Source: Gonocerus acuteangulatus
Taxonomy: Eukaryota; Arthropoda; Insecta; Hemiptera; Coreidae
Length of the DNA stretch: 64,000 nucleotides
Direction of reading: 5' to 3'
NCBI GenBank assembly: GCA_946811695.1
Contig: OX328126.1
Location: forward strand, 3,319,418 to 3,383,417
Numbering within the stretch: position 1 is the first letter of the stretch; every line of letters begins with the position of its first letter. Both the position numbers and the translations under genes were made by a program. The notes beneath the pieces are model-generated. The model was not told the origin of the DNA. It did no database searches and saw only the letters and a list, made by a program, of their open reading frames with translations. Below are positions 45,454 through 54,354 of the stretch, one piece after another.

Positions 45454-48400
45454 CTAGTTTTTTATCAGTAGTATTAGTGCTAGTATGAGATTGGTATGTC
45501 GTTAAGTTGATAGTCTAATCAAATGTATCATAATTACTAATAAACATGTAAATAAATAATTAAATATATTTATATATGTATATGTGATTTTGAACGAATT
45601 TACATATTTGATTCTTACATTTCTGCTACAGTAATTTTGTCCAAAGCAAAATTGTCCTAAACAAGATTTCCCTCTGTTCAACCTACCATTACACTGTGCT
45701 CGAGTCCACAGAAGTGTTAGGGCGGTGATGACCTAGTAGTTGTCTACCCTTAAAATCCCAACCCCTAATGTCTGGAGAAAGTATCCTTTCCCAATTTCCC
45801 TCTGTTCAAGCTAACATTACACTGTGGTCGAGTCCACAGAAGTGTTAGGGCGGTGATGACCTAGTAGTTGTCTACCCTTAAAATCCCAACCCCTAATGTC
45901 TGGAGAAAGTATCCTTTCCCAATTTCCCTCTGTTCAACCTACCATTACACTGTGCTCGAGTCCACAGAAGTGTTAGGGCGGTGATGACCTAGTAGTTGTC
46001 TACCCTTAAAATCCCAACCCCTAATGTCTGGAGAAAGTATCCTTTCCCAATTTCCCTCTGTTCAACCTACCATTACACTGTGCTCGAGTCCACAGAAGTG
46101 TTAGGGCGGTGATGACCTAGTAGTTGTCTACCCTTAAACTCCCAACCCCTACCATTACACTGTACACGAGTCCACATAAGCCTTAGGGCGGTGATGACCT
46201 AGTAGTTTTCTACCCTTAAACTCCCAACCCCTACCATTACACTGTACACGAGTCCACATAAGCCTTAGGGCGGTGATGACCTAGTAGTTTTCTACCCTTA
46301 AAATCCCAACCCCTACCATTACACTGTACACGAGTCCACAGAAGTGTTAGGGCGGTGATGACCTAGTAGTTTTCTACCCTTAAACTCCCAACCCCTACCA
46401 TTACACTGTGCTCGAGTCCACAGAAGTGTTAGGGCGGTGATGACCTAGTAGTTGTCTACCCTTAAAATCCCAACCCCTAATGTCTGGAGAAAGTATCCTT
46501 TCCCAATTTCCCTCTGTTCAACCTACCATTACACTGTGCTCGAGTCCACAGAAGTGTTAGGGCGGTGATGACCTAGTAGTTTTCTACCCTTAAACTCCCA
46601 ACCCCTACCATTACACTGTACACGAGTCCACATAAGCCTTAGGGCGGTGATGACCTAGTAGTTTTCTACCCTTAAAATCCCAACCCCTACCATTACACTG
46701 TACACGAGTCCACAGAAGTGTTAGGGCGGTGATGACCTAGTAGTTTTCTACCCTTAAACTCCCAACCCCTACCATTACACTGTGCTCGAGTCCACAGAAG
46801 TGTTAGGGCGGTGATGACCTAGTAGTTTTCTACCCTTAAACTCCCAACCCCTACCATTACACTGTACACGAGTCCACAGAAGTGTTAGGGCGGTGATGAC
46901 CTAGTAGTTTTCTACCCTTAAACTCCCAACCCCTACCATTACACTGTACACGAGTCCACAGAAGTGTTAGGGCGGTGATGACCTAGTAGTTTTCTACCCT
47001 TAAACTCCCAACCCCTACCATTACACTGTACACGAGTCCACAGAAGTGTTAGGGCGGTGATGACCTAGTAGTTTTCTACCCTTAAACTCCCAACCCCTAC
47101 CATTACACTGTACACGAGTCCACAGAAGTGTTAGGGCGGTGATGACCTAGTAGTTTTCTACCCTTAAACTCCCAACCCCTACCATTACACTGTACACGAG
47201 TCCACAGAAGTGTTAGGACGGTGATGACCTAGTAGTTTTCTACCCTTAAACTCCCAACCCCTACCATTACACTGTACACGAGTCCACAGAAGTGTTAGGA
47301 CGGTGATGACCTAGTAGTTTTCTACCCTTAAACTCCCAACCCCTACCATTACACTGTACACGAGTCCACAGAAGTGTTAGGACGGTGATGACCTAGTAGT
47401 TTTCTACCCTTAAACTCCCAACCCCTACCATTACACTGTACACGAGTCCACAGAAGTGTTAGGACGGTGATGACCTAGTAGTTTTCTACCCTTAAACTCC
47501 CAACCCCTACCATTACACTGTACACGAGTCCACAGAAGTGTTAGGACGGTGATGACCTAGTAGTTTTCTACCCTTAAACTCCCAACCCCTACCATTACAC
47601 TGTACACGAGTCCACAGAAGTGTTAGGACGGTGATGACCTAGTAGTTGTCTACCCTTAAACTCCCAACCCCTACCATTACACTGTACACGAGTCCACAGA
47701 AGTGTTAGGACGGTGATGACCTAGTAGTTTTCTACCCTTAAAATCCCAACCCCTACCATTACACTGTGCTCGAGTCCACAGAAGTGTTAGGGCGGTGATG
47801 ACCTAGTAGTTTTTACCCTTAAAATCCCAACCCCTACCATTACACTGTGCTCGAGTCCACAGAAGTGTTAGGGCGGTGATGACCTAGTAGTTTTTACCCT
47901 TAAAATCCCAACCCCTAATGTCTGGAGTAAGTATCCTTTCCCAATTTTCTACACAATATAGTTCAGCAGTTCTTTTGTATTTTGTATAATAAAGTAACAA
48001 TACGTGTATATGTTTCATTCTATTGTAATAATAATTAAAAGTCTTCACCTCATTAAACATGTTCCCAACGAGCTTGGCGAATGAAACAACGATGAATATG
48101 GGAATGCTCAGGCTGGCGACATTACATATTTCCAACATCATCACACTTAGTGTGAATGTTAAATGAATACTTCCGCTTAGCTGAGCCGCTCCACAAAGAA
48201 AGGCAAATTTATTCGGTCTTGCCCATGATTTCTGTAATAAAACAGAAGCCATTATGAAGAAATGAGAACAAATGAATTTTTGAATCTTAAACTTTGGAAG
48301 AATTGACTCGATAGGCTGGATTTTAAACCCAGTTCCTCTTCTGGTATGGTACCAAACAGTCTACTGCCCTTCATTTCATAATAATAACATGGCAAGTTCA

Positions 48401-51400
48401 GCTCTTTATTAGAGCCAAGGCTATAAATAAACAGAATGGCGTTATCTTTGGTTATAAAATAAGTTTGTAGCGTTTTTCAATATTTCAATTTAAGTCTCTC
48501 TGTGTTTATAAAATCATGTTTGTTTGGTCAATAATATTTACATATGCTAAATTAGGATTAGTTAAGGTGCTTTTATGCCTCAGTTTCAACCAAGATTCCT
48601 TATCTTTAAGTGATATTTTACTTGCTCAAAATGGAAGAGAAAAAAAATTCTTTTTGTCATTTAATGTTTTTTTTATTTACAAAAAGGAAAATTCCACTGC
48701 ACAGACAGTTAACAAAATTTGCAGGGTGTATAGCGATGATCACCTCCCGCCTTCGGATAAAGCACCGTCCATAAATGTTTTTTTCGGTTCAGAACCGGAA
48801 ATTTTGACTTGGAAGATGCAAAGCACTCAGGTCGTCCTTCAACTGTTGATGAAGACCAAATTCAAGCATTGGTCAGAGACAACCCTCGCTCTATGACACA
48901 GTAGGCACTACGATATCGCAGAAACGCTTAACATTTCTCATGCAAGTGTCTCAAGTAATTTGGGGGCTGCGGGATATGTTTCTCCAAGTGATATATGGGA
49001 GTTCTTCACAATTTGACAGAAAATAATTTATTGGACTGCATATCCATTTGCGATTCCCTCCTGAAACCCAATGTTGATGATCCATTTTTAAAAAAGGTTC
49101 ACAACTGGGAGGTGAAAAGTGGGTCCTGTACAATAATATTGTGAGGAGAAAGTTCTGGACAAAACGAAGTGACGTGTCGTTAACGACTCCAAAAGCAGGA
49201 TTACATCCAAGAAAAGTTATTCTGTGCATTTGGCGGGATTGGAAAGGTATGTTTTATTTTGAGCTCCTCCCGCCCAACCAGACTATTAATTCTGCAATAT
49301 TCTGTGCACAGTTGGAACAATTAGAGGCAGCGGTTGTGCGAAAGTGTCCAGCTTTAGCTAATCTCAAAGGCGTAGCTTTCTATCACGATTATTGGAGTTT
49401 GGCTGGGATGTGATCCCCCACCCTCCTTATTCACCAGACCTTGCCTCTATACCTTGCCTTTCACTTTTTTGGGGGCCTTCAAAACTCTCTTAACGGGAAA
49501 CACTTCAATTTGCTCGAGGACTGCAAAATACATGTAGAGGAGTTCATTGCATAAAAATCTGAGAGGATGGAATTAAAATATTACCTGAAAGATGGCAACA
49601 TGTAATAGATCAAAATGGGTGTTATATAATTGATTAAAAATATTTACAAGAATCTGAAGTTTTTATTGAAATCACCAGTAAAAAAGGCTACAAGCTTATT
49701 TTACAACCCAATATTTTTCCGCAGCCAGGCAATTTTATTGTCATTTAAGACTCTAGATGGATCATAATAAACTTTATTTGTATTAATTAATTCATATATG
49801 ATTTCTGTGTATATTTGTTGTATTAACTCTTTTGTAAAGCTGTACATTTATTAAAGCTCTAATGTCTTCATTATTAGCTGTATAGCCAAGCACATAGTTT
49901 AGACAGCTCATTTGTTCGCACCAGATTCCTGAAGAATTTGTTTAAACTAACATATACAATGGCTGTTTACATGTTTTTATTGTAAATTTTAAATAATATA
50001 ATTTATAGCCATGTTGAATGCACCGGTTCCCGTTGATCACCGAAGTTAAGCAATGTTGGGTGTGGTCAGTACCTGAATGGGTGACCGACTACGTGCTGTT
50101 GGCAATATAAAAGGATGGCAACCTATATATAGCCCGGCATTAATTAATAGCCCAATCGTTGATACGCCATTAACAAAAAAAAAAATAAAAAAAAAATACA
50201 TATATATAATTTTTAACTATTGTCGATAGTATAATTAACAAGAATCAGATAAGAGGAATAAAATTATTATTACTAAATAATTTAGGTGCCGCTTGTAGAA
50301 TACTAATAAGACGCACACTGCCATAGCCACGTTGAATGCACCGGTTCCCATTGAAGACTGAAGTTAAGCAACGTCAGGCGTGGCCAGTACCTGAATGGGT
50401 GACCGACTACGTGCTGTTGGCATTATAAAAGGGTGGTAGCCTGTAGATAGCCCGGCGCTAATGGCCAAGTTGTAGATGCGCCGTAAAAAAAAAAAAAAAC
50501 AAAAAAAAAACCTACCGAATGTGGGAATATGTACTGTATGGTTTCAGCAATCAATCTTCCCCATACAGCTCCAACCAATATATGAGGAACAAAGACTCCA
50601 TGCGTAATAAAACTGCCACAGAGCAAGCAAGTGGCAAAGAAATTAAAAATACCAAAACACATTAGCGGGACAATACCTATAAGACCTAAAACAGAATTAA
50701 AATTGGAAAATTAAGTAAATAAAGAAAAAATAAATCACACATCCCAGACAGAGTGAAAGAGAGATCAAACTTTTAAACTTTTCATTCCTAGATATGAAAA
50801 ATTTCATTGTCGCCAGATCTCCATCCAGGCTGAGACTCAATTAAGTCAGTATTGTTTCTGTGCTAACAGGTTGCAATGTCAGTTATCTCTCCATTTCACG
50901 TTTTATGTCGTTTTTCATGTTTTTGAACTTAAATATTTAAAACAATAATGAAATCCCATTAAAATATTATAATAATGCACCGTCTACTGCTTTTGTGATA
51001 ATTAAGAAAATATGTGAAAAGTATAAAACAACCGACATCCTGTTAATACAATTTTTTTTTTTTTTTTTTTTTTTTACCGTAATAGAAAAGTCAGGGTTTG
51101 ATCATTATAGATAATAAACCTTCATTTTAAAATAAAAAGGGTTCTTTTATTAATGCCAACATTTTGGCTCGAAATGGAGCCTTCAACAGGGATATGAGGA
51201 AAGGAGTTTTTCTAACTAATTTTCAGTTTGGGTACATAGAATTGTTGGATTTGGGTGGATAGAATTGTTGAAATATTTTCTAAATGTTTGAAATTTATAT
51301 AAATTGAGATGGTTAAATTTGGAGTTAAGAAAGTTTTTGAAAAAGAAAAAGAAAAAAATGTTATTAATAGACATTATTATTATTATTAAAACGGGTGCCC

Positions 51401-52760
51401 ACGTAGAGGGAGCTGCACCGAGGCCAACAAGGCCTATTGTTATTAATAGACATGAAAAGTTTTGTGATCTTTGTACATTTTCTTAAATATCACAAAAACG
51501 GTGGGAACATTGTGATAAGTGGAAGGACCATTCAAAAGATTACTCAATTCTCTATAAAAAAGATTTTGAAGCAATTTTCGATGGAGTGAAGTCAATCGGA
51601 GTAATAAGTGCTTAAAACTTTGAATGTGATAATTTTGTTCTTTTGGACGGGTTTTGTCTCTCTTTAACTCACTTTTTAATTGTTTTTTTTTTGTTTTAAA
51701 TTTCATTTAACAATAAAATTAGTATTTTAGTAAAACAAGGTAAGAAAATGAGAAACGTATTGGTAATAGTGTTTTCCAAGGGTGAAAGTTGAGAAGGCGA
51801 GGGTGCTTAGGATAATGTCAGTTTCTTTATGTGGCACCTTAAATCTTTCTTCTCTTTGAGATTTTATTTTATATTTTTTATGAAAAATCAAAACATATCA
51901 ATGAATGCTTCTATTCCTTTACTAATGACACTAGAGATATGAACGGATACACAATAAGAACTAAATTCAAAAGTTTGGTTTATTTTTAACTATTTTTTTC
52001 AATCTTCTTAATGTATTGATTTAACTACTTAGTACTTTTGTTCACCAATATAATATGTTTAAAGAAAATTGTTACTTTCTTCTTCTGTGAACAAGCTCTG
52101 AAGATCTTGAAGTTGACTTTGAAAGAGTAGAATTCCAATTACTGGATCTTCAAAATCATTTTCACAGCCCAACTAGAAATTTTTAAAAATAAGATTCAAA
52201 CATTACAAATGAATTTGAGTCAAACTCTTAATCTTACAATCACATTTATCTGTTATGATGTAATTATTTATGTGACGATAATGAAAGAACTCATTCTTTG
52301 TTCATAACTAAAGAAATAAAATGAGGTTTTTAAAATTAAATATTATATTACTTAACACGTTGACTGCAGGATCGGTAAACCCCAAAATCACCCAAAAAAA
52401 TTTAATTTTTTCCCCCATTTTATGATTGCATTTGTTTTGTTAGTGCGAAAAAATACCTTACCCATTAAAAATTCTGGATAATTTCTTTGAGAAACATGTT
52501 TCTTTACCATGACGCACTATGTACGTCATCGACAATTCTTCGCGGAATTGTGAATTTAATTACGTATTACATGGGTGTTGTGCGGGTCTCCCCCGTACCC
52601 CCATGGGGAGGATATTTCATAAGTTACCTCTTCATGACATTCATTCCCAAGCTAATTTGTCTTGAAACAATGAAAATAATATTATTTATTATAAATTAAT
52701 TATGATATATAATTTTTAGAGTATGTAGTTTACAGTTTAGAATAAAAGAAGTACGGCAAC

Positions 52761-52792
<32 letters not shown>

Positions 52793-54044
52793 GTATATCA
52801 ACACTTGGGCTATTAATGCCAGGCAATCTATACGTTATCGCTCTTTTATAATGCAAACAACATGTGGTCACCCATTCAAGTACTGGCCATGCTTAACTTC
52901 GATGATCAACAGGAACCAGTGCACTCAACGTGGCTATGGCCGTTGGCTATTTCTTGTTTGTGTATCTATCAAGTAAAATTTATGAAGAAAGCTCATCTCA
53001 AATTAAATAATTTAAACCAAAAGTTCAAGTGCACCAGCAGAATTTGACCATTAACTGTTTTTTCCACAAAATTCACAACAAAACATTAGAAGTGCTTACC
53101 GTTTTGTGTTAAGAGGCTTCCAGGTACACTTTCTAAAGGTATTTTGATTTGGAAAATCGAATAAAATCATTTTCACAGCGATATCTTTAACTGTATTTGA
53201 CAAAAGTGAAAAAGCTAAGAGCCTGCCCGTATAAATAAACATAAAAAATGAGAATAGCATTGTTTTTTTTTGTGTTTTTTTCCCACACCCCGTAGCTTGG
53301 AAGGAGGGAGTGGGCTATATCCGCTGTCAAGTGATAAACACATCGGGATTTCACTTTTCTTTCCAGCAATTATTTAACCCCTGATGTGTATAAAGTGTCC
53401 GACAGACGTGAGGGAAATTTCAGTTGAGTATGTTGGCAGCAGTGAGGAACTAGTTTCTAGATACTCACTGCTGCCAAAACCCTTCATGGAAATTTCCCTC
53501 GTGTCTTTCAGACACTTTATACCCATCAGAGGTTAACAATTAAATACTCACTCCAACTCTAGTAAAAATAGAAAAAAGCTTCAGAGCAAAATAACAATAT
53601 TATATTTTCTGGATATAAATTAATCTTTACCATGAGTATACCTTAGGAATATCCAGTTTATGATTGACTTCACTAGCTGAACTTTTCTCAGTTTTTTTTA
53701 CACAGTAATTACTTATTGTAAACAAAAGAATTAATTGAATTGAGGAATTCAAAACAACTAGAATTAACATTTCAATTAAACGTTTCCACTTGGTGTTCAC
53801 AAATCTGAAATATTGTCATTTAATTTTAATTAGGGAAAATAAATATAAAAAATAAAACATAGCACCATTTGCAAATACCTTTTACGGAATGAAATCAATC
53901 TTTTTTGGAGTGCGTTCCAGGAAGCTCCCAATAAACCTCCGAGACAGCCCAAAAACACGAACATAAATATTTCGAGTAAATTAAATGAGGGATCACTTCT
54001 GTGCATTACTTCCAAATACAGATGATTAACAGTAGCAAAACAAT
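36746..54044 (-). CDS. CLC-6/7-like chloride transporter, C-terminal 468 residues, 10 exons
   Basis: Spliced minus-strand exons: 54044-53879, 53804-53642, 52172-52076, 50685-50516, 48231-48049, 40223-40005, 39454-39302, 39066-38983, 37507-37427, 36838-36746. All junctions are GT-AG and phases match, giving 1407 nt after a 2-nt partial codon, ending in TAA. The product is part of an anion channel or Cl-/H+ exchanger. Visible motifs are GGLLGASWNALQKRL, GVFVPHILVGAVWGRL (the family's GxFxP anion-path motif), CGAAQLSGSI, and two CBS domains with HNGFPVVD and GLRHLIVVTDSHQVVGV. CLC-6/7 members normally act in endosomes and lysosomes. That location is inferred. Full-length proteins are ~800 residues, so the N-terminal third, including the gating glutamate, lies beyond the window or past the satellite. 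Introns are heavily loaded with repeats. Confidence 0.9.
37032..37089. repeat. (TA)n microsatellite in a CLC intron
   Basis: TA tract followed by a GT run. Confidence 0.95.
37198..37255 (+). repeat. single copy related to the 82-bp satellite monomer
   Basis: TTAGGGCGGTGATGGCTTAG followed by CACTTTTCTGTGTTTAAACC resembles the core of the 45660-47948 monomer. It is a likely dispersed relative of the array's source. Confidence 0.4.
37427..37507 (-). CDS. CLC gene exon, CBS2 core
   Basis: Acceptor GTTTTTCAG, donor CATCAA/GTAAGT. 27 codons encode YATASQVYRLFAGIGLRHLI and VVTDSHQ. Confidence 0.9.
37856..38279. mobile_element. hAT-like MITE made of ATAATTAT-type repeats
   Basis: Left end TAGTGTTGGGCATAA, right end (minus strand) TAGAGATGGCCATAATCG. 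The interior is palindrome-prone ATTATAATC blocks with GCTTTCGAGATGTG twice. No octamer duplication was seen. A SINE tail is inserted in it. Confidence 0.5.
38131..38217 (+). mobile_element. 5'-truncated SINE (3' stem-loop and A tail only)
   Basis: GGCGCTAATGACATGGAAGT...GCGCC and a ~45-nt A tail. Flanks AGTAATCACATCT and AGTAATCATCT are a probable duplication. It resembles the 50-bp insertion at 20667-20716. Confidence 0.7.
38640..38677 (-). ncRNA. hammerhead-like relic, Penelope-like terminus
   Basis: The minus strand reads CTTGAAGA, stem GGCTT-CCATGTC-AAGCC, GAAAC. The first core box is mutated. The downstream AACTCATTTTATTTATGAAA fits Penelope-like terminal repeats as I know them. Confidence 0.4.
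38983..39066 (-). CDS. CLC gene exon, start of CBS2
   Basis: Acceptor TTTCTCCAG chosen because it preserves phase 0. The alternative ATACAG upstream would break the frame. Donor CATACA/GTAAGT. 28 codons encode PRLLEPVRVKKIISLEPFMN and RTPYFIHT. Confidence 0.82.
39302..39454 (-). CDS. CLC gene exon, CBS1 end and linker
   Basis: Acceptor TTCTTTTAG, donor AAACAG/GTGAAT. 51 codons encode ESFVTYGKLLGVILRYQIIV, then an acidic linker ending LCLGAAKQ. Confidence 0.85.
39499..39555. repeat. (TA)n microsatellite in a CLC intron
   Basis: A pure TA tract 44 bp beyond an exon acceptor. Confidence 0.95.
39866..40000. repeat. three copies of palindrome ACGAGTTAACTCGT
   Basis: GAGTTAACTCGTGAG, CACGAGTTATCTCGTG and CCACGAGTTAACTCGT occur within ~120 bp, next to the donor of the CBS1 exon. 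A similar ACGAGTTAGCTCGT is in the BEL/Pao LTR at about 58332. Confidence 0.5.
40005..40223 (-). CDS. CLC gene exon, first CBS domain
   Basis: Acceptor CCTTTTCAG, donor GACGAG/GTAAGT. 73 whole codons encode LPVLSKEVPPLISQMKATDV through HNGFPVVD. The 73-bp satellite begins about 20-30 bp upstream of the acceptor. The 219-nt length being 73 codons is coincidental. Confidence 0.92.
40250..42737. repeat. satellite, 73-bp monomer, ~34 copies, in a CLC intron
   Basis: The monomer contains TGAACTAAAGTCCTATACAT and ATATACAACAACAAACACTA. Variants are CCCCAC/CCGCAC and TTCATG/TTGATG. One monomer lacks three bases (about 41075). It starts within the acceptor-proximal part of the intron. Confidence 0.98.
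42738..43152. other. intron stretch, nothing recognised
   Basis: A T run at 43111-43130. No supported gene. Confidence 0.35.
43153..43994 (+). mobile_element. family A Helentron-like element
   Basis: It starts TAGCGCGGTTCCTCC and ends GAACTGTTCTTTTTGTC, the inverse orientation of the copy at 8022-9124. It contains a TA tract at 43276-43347 and lacks the SINE present in the other copy. No protein is encoded. Confidence 0.7.
43276..43347. repeat. (TA)n microsatellite in family A
   Basis: An interrupted TA tract. Confidence 0.92.
44427..44572 (+). mobile_element. tRNA-derived SINE type 1, 3'-truncated
   Basis: Box A TGGTCTAATGG and box B GGTTCGATTCC are present. It stops inside the 3' stem-loop (CGGCGCTAATGACC), where the inverted copy begins. 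Confidence 0.9.
44573..44731 (-). mobile_element. tRNA-derived SINE type 1, 5'-truncated, inverted partner
   Basis: Minus strand copy with intact 3' stem-loop and T run. 44605-44731 is an exact complement of 44446-44572 (127 bp). The D-arm start is missing. Confidence 0.9.
44763..44907. repeat. 145-bp perfect palindrome around (TA)n
   Basis: Arms of 37 bp (44763-44799 and 44871-44907), beginning TACCAAGATCAAAGTTATAG, are exact complements. The 71-bp centre is alternating AT. Confidence 0.95.
44802..44872. repeat. (TA)n tract at the palindrome centre
   Basis: An alternating AT tract of ~71 bp between the 37-bp palindrome arms. Confidence 0.95.
45216..45269. repeat. (TA)n microsatellite
   Basis: A pure TA tract in a CLC intron. 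Confidence 0.95.
45388..45451. repeat. (TA)n microsatellite
   Basis: A pure TA tract in a CLC intron. Confidence 0.95.
45660..47948. repeat. satellite with 82-bp and longer (~117-bp) monomers
   Basis: Short units contain CATTACACTGTACACGAGTC and TTAGGGCGGTGATGACCTAG. Long units also carry AATGTCTGGAGAAAGTATCC and TTTCCCAATTTCCCTCTGTT. The long form frames the array at both ends and interrupts it once (about 46480-46530). The short form therefore looks like a deletion derivative that took over. Confidence 0.95.
48049..48231 (-). CDS. CLC gene exon, transmembrane segment
   Basis: Acceptor TTATTACAG, donor AATGAG/GTGAAG. 61 whole codons encode KSWARPNKFAFLCGAAQLSG, then a helix ending KLVGNMFNE. 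The matching part of CLC-6/7 proteins is the GAAAQL...TAKIVGDVF region. Confidence 0.9.
48448..49712 (+). mobile_element. mariner-family transposon, decayed
   Basis: Inverted ends TTGGTTATAAAATAAGTTTG (left) and TTGGGTTGTAAAATAAGCTT (right, minus strand) enclose ~1.26 kb, the usual mariner length. A TA follows the right end. It lies in a CLC intron. Confidence 0.85.
48631..49637 (+). pseudogene. mariner transposase pseudogene
   Basis: It starts MEEKKF and keeps blocks such as RPSTVDEDQIQALVRDNP, NLLDCISICDSLLKPN, TPKAGLHPRKVILCIWRDWK and ELLPPNQTINS, all typical mariner sequence. At least four frameshifts and several stops break it. The region normally holding the DD34D catalytic triad is partly scrambled. 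It ends near a QNG-YIID-type tail and TAA. Confidence 0.9.
50005..50197 (+). mobile_element. 5S rRNA-derived SINE
   Basis: The head matches 5S rRNA (TTGAATGCACCGGTTCCCGT, ACCGAAGTTAAGCAATG, GAATGGGTGACCG), then a short link, a degenerate CGGCAT...ACGCCA stem-loop and an A tail. It has the internal promoter region of 5S genes but not its termini. Confidence 0.92.
50320..50510 (+). mobile_element. 5S rRNA-derived SINE abutting a CLC splice donor
   Basis: Head GCCATAGCCACGTTGAATGC through GAATGGGTGACCG, a perfect 6-bp stem CGGCGC/GCGCCG, and an A tail ending at 50510, five bases from the exon edge at 50516. Confidence 0.93.
50516..50685 (-). CDS. CLC gene exon with GxFxP motif
   Basis: Acceptor GTTTTAG, donor CATTCG/GTAGGT. 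It encodes LIGIVPLMCFGIFNFFATCL and GSFITHGVFVPHILVGAVWG. A plus-strand 5S SINE ends only five bases into the following intron. Confidence 0.88.
51151..51192 (-). ncRNA. hammerhead-like relic, Penelope-like terminus
   Basis: The minus strand reads CTGTTGA, stem GGCTC-CATTTC-GAGCC, AAAATG, loop TTGG, CATT. Two core bases are changed, but stem II and a small stem III remain. Confidence 0.4.
51225..51650 (+). repeat. family A fragment, diverged
   Basis: AATTTGGAGTTAAGAAAG, ATATCACAAAAACGG and GTCAATCGGAGTAATAAGTG correspond to the inner part of the 43153 copy. No ends are preserved. Confidence 0.5.
52076..52172 (-). CDS. CLC gene exon
   Basis: Acceptor AATTTCTAG, donor GAAA/GTAACA. It encodes LGCENDFEDPVIGILLFQSQ and LQDLQSLFTEEE, the poorly conserved luminal loop. 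It leaves one base (A) that joins GT of the next exon to give Ser. The weaker donor makes this the least certain boundary. Confidence 0.72.
52762..52948 (-). mobile_element. 5S rRNA-derived SINE
   Basis: Minus strand head GGCCATAGCCACGTTGAGTG, 5S-like middle CATCGAAGTTAAGC and GAATGGGTGACC, with a degenerate stem-loop and an A tail (T run at 52762-52788). Confidence 0.88.
53642..53804 (-). CDS. CLC gene exon
   Basis: Acceptor TATTTCAG, donor CCTAAG/GTATAC. It encodes FVNTKWKRLIEMLILVVLNS and a hydrophobic helix, then a lysine-rich loop ending LDIPK. Ends in phase 0. Confidence 0.85.
53879..54044 (-). CDS. CLC gene exon (first in window)
   Basis: Acceptor TTTTGCAG before ATTGTTTTGC and donor AAAAG/GTATTT. 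It encodes DCFATVNHLYLEV through FLGCLGGLLGASWNALQKRL to FRK. It is phase 2 at entry and ends with a split Arg codon (AG/A). The upstream exon was not found. Confidence 0.85.
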
Positions 54045-54354
54045 CTGCAAAACACAATCACATTTTTGAGGGTTTTATTTTATTTTGATGATTCAACTTT
54101 TTCTTTAAAATTAGTTCCTTTTGGGGGGGGGGGGTAAATATAGCAGAACTTAAGTCTTAGTTTCATTGATACATTCTGAGTATGCTACTGTACACGTTGT
54201 TTCATTGACCCCCAAAAAAGTGTTCCCAGATGCCAAATGAACAAGCTTTTGAGAAATCAAGCAAGCTGATCCATTAAAAGATCAAATAGACTGGAAGAAA
54301 TAATTTTAAGCCATCTCAGGATTGGCCATACATTGACTGACTCACTCCCACATT
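54045..54354. other. no exon recognised upstream of the CLC exons
   Basis: I searched for the preceding CLC exon by eye and found none before the satellite. Confidence 0.4.

Noticed and set aside
48516..48630. Protein upstream of the mariner start
   Set aside because: The frame merely extends upstream of the transposase Met into the 5' untranslated part of the transposon.
50005..50110. Genuine 5S rRNA genes at 50005 and 50320
   Set aside because: The 5S termini are missing, and both copies continue into a SINE tail with a hairpin and A run.
52350..52640. Possible piggyBac-like MITE starting TTAACACGTTGACTGC
   Set aside because: I could not find a matching right end or a second TTAA at a sensible place.
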